Assembly (NCBI GenBank): GCA_048498135.1
Contig: JBEHYO010000008.1
Coordinates: forward strand, 1-64,000
Origin: Dokdonella_A sp937902695
GTDB taxonomy: Bacteria; Pseudomonadota; Gammaproteobacteria; Xanthomonadales; Rhodanobacteraceae
DNA length: 64,000 nt
Direction of reading: 5' to 3'
The notes beneath the pieces were generated by a model. The model was not told where the DNA came from and did no database searches. It was given only the letters and a program-made list of their open reading frames with translations. A program made the position numbers and the translations under genes. Of the stretch, positions 40,768 to 49,687 are shown piece after piece (positions within the stretch are counted from its first letter, which is position 1; each line of letters begins with the position of its first letter).

Positions 40768-41580
40768 ATGAAGCATCCCGTGCCGGCCGTCGCCGAGCGC
40801 CCGGCCGACGAAGCGGGCCGCCTCAATCTCCTGAGCTGCAACATCCTCGCCGGCGGCAGCGTCCGCCGTTATCGCGACTACGTCACGCACAGCTGGAAGC
40901 ACGTGCTCCCGACCGGGAAGCGCGCGAATCTCGACGTGCTCGCGCGCGTGATCGGCGAGTTCGATCTCGTCGGCCTTCAGGAAGCCGACGCGGGAAGCCT
41001 GCGCTCGGGTTTTCTCAACCAGACGCAATACCTCGCCGAAGCGGCCGCGTTTCCGTTCTGGAGCCATCAGCCGAACCGGCGCGTGTCGCGCCTCGCGACA
41101 TCGAGCAACGGCCTGCTCGCACGCATGCAGCCCGACGAGGTGCTCGACTATCCGCTGCCCGGCCGCATTCCGGGCCGTGGCGCGCTGTGGGCGCGCTTCG
41201 GCGAAGGCGAGCATTCGCTGGTCGTCGTCATCGCGCATCTCTCGCTCGGGCCCGCGGCGCGCATGCGCCAGCTCGGCTTCATCGCCGAGTTGCTCGGCCA
41301 TCATCCGAACGTCGTGCTGATGGGCGATCTCAACACGCCGCCGGGGAGCGCAGAGCTCAAGATGCTGTACTCGAAGACCGCGCTCGAACCGCCGCACGAA
41401 TCGCCGGCGACGTTTCCGAGCTGGCGGCCGACGCGCGCGATCGATCACATTCTCGTGTCGGGCGCGATCACCGTCGAGCGGCGCTGGGCGTTGTCGCATC
41501 CAGTGTCGGATCATCTGCCGGTTGCGGCGAGCATCGTGCTTCCTTCGACGCTGGGCGCTGGGGCAAGAAAACCCGCCTGA
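40768..41580 (+). CDS. Endonuclease/exonuclease/phosphatase family protein
   Basis: 270 residues. Conserved DNase I-like motifs: L-L-S-C-N-I-L near residue 20, L-V-G-L-Q-E-A-D (catalytic Glu), V-V-I-A-H-L-S-L-G, L-M-G-D-L-N-T-P-P, I-D-H-I-L-V-S-G and S-D-H-L-P-V. Mg-dependent hydrolase of phosphodiester or phosphomonoester bonds; the natural substrate is not known. No signal peptide, so cytoplasmic. This gene follows the dsbA pair in related xanthomonads too. It is convergent with the TonB receptor gene. Confidence 0.88.
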   Translation: MKHPVPAVAERPADEAGRLNLLSCNILAGGSVRRYRDYVTHSWKHVLPTGKRANLDVLARVIGEFDLVGLQEADAGSLRSGFLNQTQYLAEAAAFPFWSHQPNRRVSRLATSSNGLLARMQPDEVLDYPLPGRIPGRGALWARFGEGEHSLVVVIAHLSLGPAARMRQLGFIAELLGHHPNVVLMGDLNTPPGSAELKMLYSKTALEPPHESPATFPSWRPTRAIDHILVSGAITVERRWALSHPVSDHLPVAASIVLPSTLGAGARKPA

Positions 41581-41619
41581 CTCTGCTGGAATCCGCTCGG
41601 CATGGCGCGCTTCGCGATC

Positions 41620-41649
41620 AAAAAAAAGGGGCCGCGGCGTGCGGCCCCT
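41620..41649 (-). terminator. Rho-independent terminator of the TonB receptor gene
   Basis: AGGGGCCGC (41627-41635), loop GGCGT and GCGGCCCCT (41641-41649) form a nine-base-pair stem. Read on the minus strand it is followed at once by a run of eight T residues (A run 41620-41627 on the plus strand), so it ends transcripts coming from the receptor gene. Confidence 0.88.
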
Positions 41650-41670
41650 CATTAGCGATCGAGCGTTCGC

Positions 41671-44532
41671 TCAGAACTTCACGTTCGCCTCGACATACCA
41701 GAACCGGCCCGGCAGATCGTAGGTCGACGCGTCGTAGCCGTTGAGCGAGCAGCTGAGGCAGATCGGCGGATCCTTGTCGAACACATTGTTGACGCCGAGC
41801 GAGAGGCTGCTCTGCAGCTGCACCGGCAACCGCCACGTCACGCGCGCGTCGTTGTAGACGACCGCGCCGAGACGGTTCTTGTCGGCTGCCGAATCGTCGC
41901 AGACCGCAAACCCATTGGCATTGCCGCAGCTTTCCTCGAGCGCCGAGATGTAGCGCATCGTCCACATCGCGGTCCAGTCGGCGATGTTCCAGTTGAGGTT
42001 CCACGTTGCGCGCCAGCGCGGAATCGCGCTGTCCGCGACTTCGATGCCGACCGTGCGCGGCTCTTCCGCACCAGTGTCGGTCGCGACGGCCTTGTAGCTC
42101 TGCGTGTAGGTCAACTGCAGCTTCGAGCCGAACGTGCCCCAGCCGGTCTCGTTGCCGAGCCAGTTGACGCCGACGTCGTAACCCTTGGTGTCGATCTTGC
42201 CGAGGTTGCGCAGCGTGTTGTTGAAGCCGTTGATCGACCCGTTGCCGGCGCGCGTGATGCCTTCGCAGAAACCGGGATCGAGCGTTGCGACGCAGCGATC
42301 GAGCTGGGTCTGCGCGTCGGGCGCCTGGATCGCGTTGTTGATCTTGTGGTGGTAGTAGGTCAGCTCGAAATCGCTGCGCTGCGACCAGGCGGTGTTCTCG
42401 GCCCACGACGGGCTGTAGATGCCGCCGAGCGTCAGGCTCTTCGACGTCTCCGGCTGCAGGCCCTGGTTGCCGCCCGTGATGATCGAGATCTGCGGGTTGT
42501 TCTGCGTGAAGCCCGGCGGTACGCCGAGCTGCTGGCAGTTCGCAGTCACGTTGCCGCCGCACGGATCGACCAGCGATGCATCGAAGCGCGAGAACGTGCC
42601 GAACAACTCGCCGATCGACGGCGCGCGGAAGCCTTCGGCCCAGGTGCCGCGGAACGTGAAGTCGTCGACCACCTGCCAGCGGAAGCCGATCTTGTTGTTC
42701 GTCGTCGAGCCGAAGTTCGAGTAGTCGGAATAGCGCGATGCGACCGACAGGTCGAGGTGCTTGGCGAACGCCATGTCGGCGAGCAGCGGCGCGTTGAGCT
42801 CGACATAGAACTCGTCGACGTCATAACTGCCCGACGTCGGACCCGAAGGCACGCCGTTCGAGTCGCCCGCGGTCACCACGGAATCCGGCGTGTACGAGCC
42901 CGAAAGATCGCGATGCTCGAATCCGGCGGCCGCATCGAGCGCACCGGCCGGCAGCTGGAACAGGTTGCCCGAGATGTTCGCCGTCCACATGCGCAGCGTC
43001 TGTTCGCTGCGGTCGTTTTCGGTGAACAGGATGTAGTTCAGCATTTCCGGCGTGATGGTGCCGGGACCGCCGAACAGATTCAGCGGCACGCACGGCGCGA
43101 CGCACTGATCGATCGGGCCCAGCGCATTCATGATGTGCCGGATGTTGTAGGTGCCGGTGACTGTCTGCGACGCGCGGTTCGTGCTGTCGACGTAGTTGAC
43201 GTCCCAGAACCACTGGTGATCGCCGACGTTCCAGTCGCCGTTGAGGCCCGTCGCGTAGTACTTCGTGTCGACGGTCTGGCTGAAGATGCGCGGACCGCCC
43301 TCGATCGGACGGCGGCCGAGACCGAAGTCCGGGCTGTTGCCGTCGAGCGAGAAGCCGAACGGGTTGTACGGGTTCGTGGCATCGACGCCGACGCGGTAGC
43401 AAAGGTCGATGGCCATGCAGAACTGCTGGCCGAGGAAGATCGGTTCCGGCGCCGCCTGGTTCTTCGAATCGCGCGTGTTGTAGAGGCCCTTCAGGTAGAA
43501 GTTCACGTGATCCGTCATGCGGAACGTGCCCTGCGCGAAGATGCCGGTGCGATCCGACGGCGTCAGCAGCAGGTTGTACGGCGCGAAGTTGAAGCGATCG
43601 GCCGCCGTGAAGCCGTGGAAGCCGCCGGGGAACGTCGAGTTGTTGCCGTTCGCCGTGATGTTGCAGAAGCCGCCGTCGCAGAGCCCGCCGAAATCTTCGC
43701 CGTTCGGCGTGTCGAAGAGGTAGCGCGTGAACGGCGTCGCCGAGCTCCACGAGCCCGGATTCGGCTGGCCGCCGATGCCCGGCGTCGGATAGCGCGACTG
43801 ATCCCAGTCGTTGGAGCTGATGCCGTTCTGCTTGAAGCGGCTGATGTCCATGAAGAAGTCCCAGCGGTCGGTGCTGCCGCCGAGCGAGACGTTGCCGGAC
43901 CAGGTTTTGCCGTCGCCGACCGAGTAATCGCCGTAGTACGCGTGCAGCGAGAGGCCGTCGGTCTTCTTTTTCGTGATGATGTTGACGACGCCCGCGATCG
44001 CATCGGAGCCGTACAGCGAGGATGCGCCGTCGGTCAGGATCTCGATGCGGTCGACGATGCTCGCCGGGATCGTGTTGAGATCGACCGCGGCCGAGACACC
44101 CGACGCGGACGATTCGTTCACCCAGCGCAGGCCGTCGACGAGGATCAGCGTGCGCTTCGCGCCGAGGTTGCGCAGCGAGATTGTCGTCGAGCCGGAGCCG
44201 ACGCCGCCGCCGTCAGGCGGGAAACCGAAGTTGCCGGCCGAGTTGAACTTGGTGTTGAGCGAGGAGCCCGACACGGAAAGTCGCTGGATGACATCGCCGA
44301 TCGAGCCGAGGCCGGTCGCTTCGATGTCCTTCGACGTGATCGTCAGTACCGGCGTCTGGCCTTCGACTTCGGCCTTCTTGATGCGCGAACCGGTGACTTC
44401 GACCGCCTCGAGTTTTTGAACGTCCTCGCCGCCGCGATCCTGTGCGAACACAGGCACCGCAAACGAGCCTGACACGACAGCGCCTGCCAGCAACGGCAGC
44501 ACCAGGCGCCGGATTTCTCCGCGTAACTTCAT
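41671..44532 (-). CDS. TonB-dependent receptor
   Basis: 953 residues from the ATG at 44532 (GGGAGAGGGC upstream). A signal peptide ends V-F-A-Q-D. A putative TonB box (E-A-V-E-V-T-G-S-R-I) is followed by the plug domain (S-L-R-N-L-G-A-K-R-T-L-I-L-V-D-G; N-T-I-P-A-S-I-V-D-R-I-E-I-L-T-D-G-A-S-S-L-Y-G-S-D-A-I-A-G) and a long 22-strand barrel ending W-Y-V-E-A-N-V-K-F, with terminal Phe as usual. Extracellular loops hold many cysteines. It belongs to the oar-/peptide- or carbohydrate-receptor branch abundant in xanthomonads; the substrate cannot be read. It stands alone, with no sensor or transporter gene next to it. Confidence 0.95.
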   Translation of the reverse strand: MKLRGEIRRLVLPLLAGAVVSGSFAVPVFAQDRGGEDVQKLEAVEVTGSRIKKAEVEGQTPVLTITSKDIEATGLGSIGDVIQRLSVSGSSLNTKFNSAGNFGFPPDGGGVGSGSTTISLRNLGAKRTLILVDGLRWVNESSASGVSAAVDLNTIPASIVDRIEILTDGASSLYGSDAIAGVVNIITKKKTDGLSLHAYYGDYSVGDGKTWSGNVSLGGSTDRWDFFMDISRFKQNGISSNDWDQSRYPTPGIGGQPNPGSWSSATPFTRYLFDTPNGEDFGGLCDGGFCNITANGNNSTFPGGFHGFTAADRFNFAPYNLLLTPSDRTGIFAQGTFRMTDHVNFYLKGLYNTRDSKNQAAPEPIFLGQQFCMAIDLCYRVGVDATNPYNPFGFSLDGNSPDFGLGRRPIEGGPRIFSQTVDTKYYATGLNGDWNVGDHQWFWDVNYVDSTNRASQTVTGTYNIRHIMNALGPIDQCVAPCVPLNLFGGPGTITPEMLNYILFTENDRSEQTLRMWTANISGNLFQLPAGALDAAAGFEHRDLSGSYTPDSVVTAGDSNGVPSGPTSGSYDVDEFYVELNAPLLADMAFAKHLDLSVASRYSDYSNFGSTTNNKIGFRWQVVDDFTFRGTWAEGFRAPSIGELFGTFSRFDASLVDPCGGNVTANCQQLGVPPGFTQNNPQISIITGGNQGLQPETSKSLTLGGIYSPSWAENTAWSQRSDFELTYYHHKINNAIQAPDAQTQLDRCVATLDPGFCEGITRAGNGSINGFNNTLRNLGKIDTKGYDVGVNWLGNETGWGTFGSKLQLTYTQSYKAVATDTGAEEPRTVGIEVADSAIPRWRATWNLNWNIADWTAMWTMRYISALEESCGNANGFAVCDDSAADKNRLGAVVYNDARVTWRLPVQLQSSLSLGVNNVFDKDPPICLSCSLNGYDASTYDLPGRFWYVEANVKF

Positions 44533-44880
44533 GAGCCCTCTCCCGCTTGGGACGGTGTGTTTGTAATGGCCAGCCACTCAGCCGATCGCCTGCGCAGGCC
44601 CCCGCCCGCCGCAAGTGTCAAGAAAATGTAAAACAACCGTTCGATTTTGGCTAGCACCTGTGCATCAGGATGTGCGCCGATTGCTCGGATGCGGCTCCGG
44701 GGCGTTCGGTTGCCTCGCTCCGGGCCTCCTCGAAAAGGCCCTTTCGCGGCTCGGGAAGACGGCCAGCTCGAGGGCCGGCTGGAATCGCCAGCCTCGGCGC
44801 CGCCGGAAACGCCCGTTCGTTCCCGGCCGCAAGCGCTACACTCCGTTCCGAAAGCCGTTTCCGCGTCCCGAAGCCCCCGC
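44533..44880. promoter_or_regulatory. Divergent region between TonB receptor and slt
   Basis: 348 bases without a gene. An AT-rich island at 44618-44650 (containing TGTCAAGAAAATGTAAAAC on the plus strand, TTGACA on the minus strand) probably carries the receptor promoter. TACACT at 44836-44841 may be the -10 of slt, about 40 bases before its ATG. No regulator site could be recognised. Confidence 0.35.
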
Positions 44881-46950
44881 ATGCCGATCGATGTACTGCC
44901 GCGCGGCCCGCGGCGCCCCGTTCGCCTGGTCCTAGCCGCTGTCGTCCTCGCCGGACTCGCCGTTCTGCCCGCCGTTGCCCAAGACCGCGCCGCCCAGCGC
45001 GAACAGTTCCGCGCGGCCTATGCCGCAGCGCAGCGCACGCCGCCGGGAGACTGGAAGAAGCTCGCGGTCGGGCTGGACGACTATCCGCTGTATCCGTACC
45101 TCGAATCGGCCGTGCTCCGCCGCGCCATCGCGAAGGCATCGCGCGCCGACGTCGAACGTTTCCTGAAGCGCTGGCCCGATTCGCTGCCCGAAAGCGACGT
45201 GCGCGACGCGTACCTGCGCGAGCTCGCGCGGCGCGGCGAGTGGTCGACGTTCCGCGCGTTCTGGAAAGGTAGCCGCGATCGCGACCTGCAGTGCGACGCG
45301 CTCGCCGCGCGCGTCGCGTCGGGCGAGAAGCTCGACTACGCAAAAGACATCGAGCCGCTCTGGACGAACCCGCGCGCGCTGCCCGGCTCGTGCGATGACG
45401 TGCTCGCGAACGCGCGCACGAACGGCACGCTGATCGATGCGCTGGTCTGGACGCGACTCCTCGAAGCCGCCGAGAGCGGCAACGAGGACAGCGCCGCTCA
45501 TGCCGCCGCGATGTTCAGCGGTCCCGACAAGGACGCCGCCGATCGCATCGTCGCTGCGGTGAAGAGTCCCGCGGTCACGCTCGCCAAAGCCGACCAGTGG
45601 CCCGACACGCCGCGCAATCGCGACGCGATCGCGTACGGCCTCGCGCGCTACGCGCGGCGCGACAGCGCGGCGGCCGAAACGCTGTGGGCGAAGCTCGGCG
45701 ACAGGTTCAAGTGGGACGATTCGCAGAAGAATCGCGTGCTCAACGCGCTCGCCGTCTATCGCTCCACGAGCTATTCGCCCGACGCGCTCGCACGGCTGAA
45801 AGCGCTGCCGAAGGACGCCGCGGACGACATGAGCCGCGAGTGGCACGTGCGCACTGCGCTCGCCAGCGGCGACTACAACGAAACGCTCGCCGCGCTCGAC
45901 GATCTCTCGGCGGCGCAGCAGGCCGATTCGCGCTGGAAATACCTTCGCGCACGCGTCCTCACGAAGCTCGACCGCAAACCGGATGCCGAGCCGATCTTCG
46001 CAGACGTCGCGCGCGAAGCGAGCTTCCACGGCTTCCTCGCGGCCGACTGGATCGGCGAGCCGTACGCGATCTGCCCGCGAACGCTCGCGACCGACCCCGC
46101 CGTCGAGAAAAGCGTCGCGAGCCAGAGCGATCTTTCCCGCGCGTTCGAGTTCCAGACGCTCGGCATGCTGCCCGAGGCGCGCCGCGAGTGGGATTTCGCG
46201 ATGCGCAAGCTCGGCGATCCCGAGAAGCGCCTTGCCGCCGACCTTGCGTATCGAAAGGGCTGGTACGACCGCGCGGTATTCTTCTACTCCGCCGATCCCC
46301 AAACGCAGCGGCTCTATGAGCAGCGCTTCCCGCTTGCGCTCGAGACGCGCGTGAAACGCGAAGCGGGCGGCGCCGGCATCGATCCCGCCTGGGCCTACGC
46401 GATCATCCGCGCCGAAAGCGCGTGGATGACCGATGCGCATTCGCACGCAGACGCGTACGGGCTCATGCAGCTCCTGCCGGGCGTTGCGAAAAGCCTCGCG
46501 AAATCCGAGAAACTGCCATACGGCCGGCCGAGCGATCTCTTCGATCCGGCGCTCAACATCGAGCTCGGCACGCGCTACCTCGGCCGCATGGCGGATCGGT
46601 TCGACGGCAATCCATGGCTCGCCAGCGCGGCCTACAACGCCGGCGAAGCGCCGGTCGGTCGCTGGCTCGACGCGCGCGGCTCGCTCGATCCCGATTTCTT
46701 CATCGAGACGATTCCGTACCGCGAAACGCGCGAATACGTAGGCCGCGTGCTCGCCTTCAGCGTGATCTACGACTGGCGCATGAACGGCAAGGTCGTCCCG
46801 CTCGCATCGCGCATGCCGCGCATCGGACAGGCCTATGCCGCGCCGTCCGAAGCGACGCCGCGCAAGGGCGTCGTCTGCCCGACCGAGCCTCTCGCCGCGC
46901 CGGCGAGAGTCGCCGCGCCGGCGCCGGCTGCTGCCGCCGACGCGCGTTGA
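44881..46950 (+). CDS. slt: Soluble lytic murein transglycosylase
   Basis: 689 residues from the ATG at 44881, giving a signal peptide that ends A-V-A-Q-D. Residues about 35-470 are helical repeats forming the U-shaped superhelix of Slt70. The C-terminal catalytic domain holds the acid Glu512 in I-I-R-A-E-S-A-W, with A-Y-G-L-M-Q-L-L-P, N-I-E-L-G-T-R-Y-L and A-A-Y-N-A-G-E-A-P. It cleaves the MurNAc-GlcNAc bond to 1,6-anhydro products during wall recycling. The C terminus is extended with an Ala/Pro-rich segment of about 25 residues. Confidence 0.95.
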   Translation: MPIDVLPRGPRRPVRLVLAAVVLAGLAVLPAVAQDRAAQREQFRAAYAAAQRTPPGDWKKLAVGLDDYPLYPYLESAVLRRAIAKASRADVERFLKRWPDSLPESDVRDAYLRELARRGEWSTFRAFWKGSRDRDLQCDALAARVASGEKLDYAKDIEPLWTNPRALPGSCDDVLANARTNGTLIDALVWTRLLEAAESGNEDSAAHAAAMFSGPDKDAADRIVAAVKSPAVTLAKADQWPDTPRNRDAIAYGLARYARRDSAAAETLWAKLGDRFKWDDSQKNRVLNALAVYRSTSYSPDALARLKALPKDAADDMSREWHVRTALASGDYNETLAALDDLSAAQQADSRWKYLRARVLTKLDRKPDAEPIFADVAREASFHGFLAADWIGEPYAICPRTLATDPAVEKSVASQSDLSRAFEFQTLGMLPEARREWDFAMRKLGDPEKRLAADLAYRKGWYDRAVFFYSADPQTQRLYEQRFPLALETRVKREAGGAGIDPAWAYAIIRAESAWMTDAHSHADAYGLMQLLPGVAKSLAKSEKLPYGRPSDLFDPALNIELGTRYLGRMADRFDGNPWLASAAYNAGEAPVGRWLDARGSLDPDFFIETIPYRETREYVGRVLAFSVIYDWRMNGKVVPLASRMPRIGQAYAAPSEATPRKGVVCPTEPLAAPARVAAPAPAAAADAR

Positions 46951-46965
46951 TGCCAGCGTGAACGC

Positions 46966-48123
46966 ATGACGGAGACCCGGGCGCCGGTCGAGCGCACGTA
47001 TCGGCCGCGTCTTGCGGGGCTCGATGCCGTGCGCGTGTTCGCCGCGGTTTCGGTCATGGTGTTCCACCTCGGCTTCTGGTCGTGGGCCGCGCCGTCGACC
47101 GCGGGCACGATCGTGCAGGGCGCCGTCGCCTACCCGGCGCTGGTTCCGTTCGCGTTCTGGGGCCGCTTCGGCGTCGAGACGTTCTTCGTCGTGTCGGGTT
47201 TCGTCATCGCGTTCACGGCGGCGAGCGCGACGCCGTGGCGGTTCGTCCGCTCGCGCGTGCTGCGCCTGGTGCCGGCGGCGCTCGTCTGCGCGACGATCAC
47301 GCTCGCGGTATCGACGATGATCCCGTCGATGCGCGAGGGCCTTTTCGCGCGCTACGTCGCATCGGTGACGTTCGATCCGTTCGGACCGTGGGTCGACAAC
47401 GTCTACTGGACCCTCGGCATCGAGCTCAGCTTCTATGCGCTGACGCTCGCCGCGCTCGCGATCAGGCGCCTCGCGTGGCTCGAACCGGCGATGATCGCAA
47501 TCGGTCTCGTCTCGGCGGCGCCGTCGCTGCTGCGCGCGCTGCCGTTCGTGCACTACGCGCTGCCGATGCCGGCGCTCGATGCGCGCACGCACGAGCTGCT
47601 GCTGCTCGATCACGGCGCGTATTTCGCGATCGGCGTGATCCTGTGGCGCGGCTTCTTCGACCGCTGGACCGCCTGGCGCATCGGCGCGCTCGTGCTCTGC
47701 ACGGCCGGCGGCGCGCTCGAAATCTATTACGGCGTGCCCGCCGTGCTGCGCGCGATGACGAGCACGCCGCGCATGCTGCTTGCGGCGATCGTCTGGCTGC
47801 TGTCGGTCGCGGCGATCGCGGCGTCGATCCGCTTCGATGAAGCGATCCGGCAGAGGCTCGGCCCGCGCGCGCTCCGGCTGATCCGGCTCGCCGGCCTTTC
47901 GACCTATCCCCTCTATCTGCTGCACGACGTCGTCGGCGCGGCGATGCTGCGCGCACTCGTCGTCGCGGGCGTCCAGCAGTACCTCGCGCTCGCGCTCGCC
48001 TGTGCGGGAATGGCAGGCCTTTCGGTCGCTGTCACCGCGATCGCGGAGCCCGTGATCCGCGCCGGCCTCGCCGCCGTGCTCGATCGCTGGCCGCGGGCGC
48101 GCGCCGAGGCCGCGAGCGCCTGA
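46966..48123 (+). CDS. Acyltransferase-3 family membrane protein
   Basis: 385 residues from ATG, 15 bases after slt. OafA/NodX-like acyltransferase-3 with about ten helices: R-L-A-G-L-D-A-V-R-V-F-A at the start, catalytic His in V-M-V-F-H-L-G-F, R-S-R-V-L-R-L-V-P-A after helix 3 and Y-W-T-L-G-I-E-L-S-F-Y. These proteins move acetyl or other acyl groups to extracellular glycans or lipids. Unlike the one in the carrier-protein operon it carries no extra domains. Substrate unknown; nearness to slt may hint at peptidoglycan or LPS. Confidence 0.88.
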   Translation: MTETRAPVERTYRPRLAGLDAVRVFAAVSVMVFHLGFWSWAAPSTAGTIVQGAVAYPALVPFAFWGRFGVETFFVVSGFVIAFTAASATPWRFVRSRVLRLVPAALVCATITLAVSTMIPSMREGLFARYVASVTFDPFGPWVDNVYWTLGIELSFYALTLAALAIRRLAWLEPAMIAIGLVSAAPSLLRALPFVHYALPMPALDARTHELLLLDHGAYFAIGVILWRGFFDRWTAWRIGALVLCTAGGALEIYYGVPAVLRAMTSTPRMLLAAIVWLLSVAAIAASIRFDEAIRQRLGPRALRLIRLAGLSTYPLYLLHDVVGAAMLRALVVAGVQQYLALALACAGMAGLSVAVTAIAEPVIRAGLAAVLDRWPRARAEAASA

Positions 48124-48198
48124 GATCGCTTCGACCGCGCGCCACCGCCGCGCGCTATGCTTCGAAGTCCCGGCGTGCGCGTCTCGAAGGCCTTCGCA

Positions 48199-49149
48199 AT
48201 GAAACCGCAGCGCATCGTCATCCTCGGCGGCACCGGCTTCGTCGGCAGCCATATCGTCCCGCGCCTCCATGCTGACGGGCACACGATCGTGATCCTGTCG
48301 CGAAATCGCGAGCAGCACCGCGATCTCTCCGTGCTTCCGCGCGCAAGCGTCGTCACGGCCGATGTCCACGACGGCGAGGTGCTGCGCCGGCAGCTCGCCG
48401 GCGCCGACGTCGCGATCAATCTCGTCGGCATCCTCAACGAGCGCGGCAGCGACGGCAGCGGATTTCGCAAGGCGCACGTCGAGCTGACCGAAACGCTGAT
48501 CGCCGCGTGCCGCGCGGCCGGCGTCGCGCGACTTCTGCAGATGAGCGCGCTCCGCGCCGGCGAAGGCGAGAGCTTCTATCTCATCACGCGTGGCGAAGCC
48601 GAAGCGAAGGTGAAGAGCTCGCCGCTCGCATGGACGATATTCCGGCCGTCGGTGATCTTCGGTCGCGGCGACGGCCTCTTCTACCGCTTCGCGAACCTCC
48701 TGCGCATGACGCCGGTGCTGCCGCTGGCGCGCGCGAACGCGAAGTTCACGCCGGTCTACATCGGCGACGTCGCCGAGGCATTCGCGCGCGCGATCGCGCA
48801 CCCGCACACGGCCCTGCACACGTATGAGCTGTTCGGCCCGCGCGTCATCGAGCTTGGCGAGCTCGTGCGCTGGACGGCCGCGCTGATCGGCAAGCGGCGC
48901 TGGATCATTGCGCTGCCCGACGCGCTCGGCGGCGTGCAGGCCTACGTCGGCGAATGGCTGCCCGGAAAACCCATCTCGCGCGACAATTTCCGCTCGCTCA
49001 AGCTCGACTCCGTCGGCACGACCGATGGGCTCGCGGCGCTGGGCATCGTTTCGACGCCGATGGACGCCGTGATGCCGGCGCTGATCGGCGGCCAATCATG
49101 GCAACGCCGGCTCGATCGTTACCGCGAAGCGCACGGCCGCGTTTCCTAG
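48199..49149 (+). CDS. NDUFA9-like NAD(P)-binding protein (complex I associated family)
   Basis: 316 residues starting M-K-P-Q-R-I-V-I-L-G-G-T-G-F-V-G-S-H, a Rossmann G-x-x-G-x-x-G motif. It is an atypical short-chain dehydrogenase: the Y-x3-K is not visible, but F-R-P-S-V-I-F-G-R-G-D and T-P-V-Y-I-G-D-V-A-E-A-F are typical of the NDUFA9/YMR-type ubiquinone-associated family. Bacterial members may act on quinone or sugar nucleotides; exact role unknown. It converges on the globin gene with 3 bases between. Confidence 0.85.
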   Translation: MKPQRIVILGGTGFVGSHIVPRLHADGHTIVILSRNREQHRDLSVLPRASVVTADVHDGEVLRRQLAGADVAINLVGILNERGSDGSGFRKAHVELTETLIAACRAAGVARLLQMSALRAGEGESFYLITRGEAEAKVKSSPLAWTIFRPSVIFGRGDGLFYRFANLLRMTPVLPLARANAKFTPVYIGDVAEAFARAIAHPHTALHTYELFGPRVIELGELVRWTAALIGKRRWIIALPDALGGVQAYVGEWLPGKPISRDNFRSLKLDSVGTTDGLAALGIVSTPMDAVMPALIGGQSWQRRLDRYREAHGRVS

Positions 49150-49152
49150 ACG

Positions 49153-49626
49153 CTATTGCCCGACGACCTGCGGCCGCATCGGCCCCAGCAATCCGAGCAG
49201 CTGCTTCTGCAGATCCTTCGGCACCTTCTGCGAGTCCATCGCGCGCACGAGATCCTCGACGAATGCATCGAAGTCGGCGTCGGTGAGGTTGAGGCCGCTG
49301 TGCGCTTCCTCCATGCTGCGGCCCGTGTATTCGCACGGCCCGCCGGTCGCCGCGCAGAGCTGCTCGATCAGCAGCCTGCGAAGGTCCGCCATGTCGGTCT
49401 TCTCGAAGAAGACGTTGATGCGAAGATCGCCATGAATCTCGACGAGCGCCGCATCGACGACTTTCGCGATGCCGTTCGTCCCGCCGAGCGCGCGATAGAG
49501 CGCATCGCCCTTCGCGCCCGCGGCGCCGTTCGCCGACGGCGCCAGATGTTTGGCGGGCGGTGTCGCCGCGCAGCCCGCCGCCAGCGCCACGCACAGCCCG
49601 ATTGCAAGCCGCATCGACGTCCGCAT
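49153..49626 (-). CDS. Group 1 truncated haemoglobin, predicted lipoprotein
   Basis: 157 residues from ATG with GGAGGGCGG upstream. The start is a lipoprotein signal with lipobox L-A-A-G-C (Cys at about residue 19). Residues about 40-150 are a group 1 truncated globin: L-Y-R-A-L-G-G-T-N-G-I, V-F-F-E-K-T-D, and the F-helix region G-R-S-M-E-E-A-H-S-G-L with proximal His. Two cysteines lie just before this region. Most truncated globins are cytoplasmic; this one is expected to be lipid-anchored at the membrane facing the periplasm. It may bind O2 or NO. Confidence 0.9.
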   Translation of the reverse strand: MRTSMRLAIGLCVALAAGCAATPPAKHLAPSANGAAGAKGDALYRALGGTNGIAKVVDAALVEIHGDLRINVFFEKTDMADLRRLLIEQLCAATGGPCEYTGRSMEEAHSGLNLTDADFDAFVEDLVRAMDSQKVPKDLQKQLLGLLGPMRPQVVGQ

Positions 49627-49687
49627 TGCCGCCCTCCCGCGCTTTCGCTGGCACAATGCCAGCCCAATCGGAGAGACCCGTCAAGTG

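Noticed and set aside
42346..44472. 708-residue plus-strand frame inside the TonB receptor gene
   Set aside because: Antisense shadow of the receptor; composition typical of high-GC shadows.
44932..49095. 1387-residue minus-strand open frame across slt, acyltransferase and the NDUFA9-like gene
   Set aside because: It runs antisense through three well-supported genes, and is Arg/Glu/His-rich without any recognisable domain.
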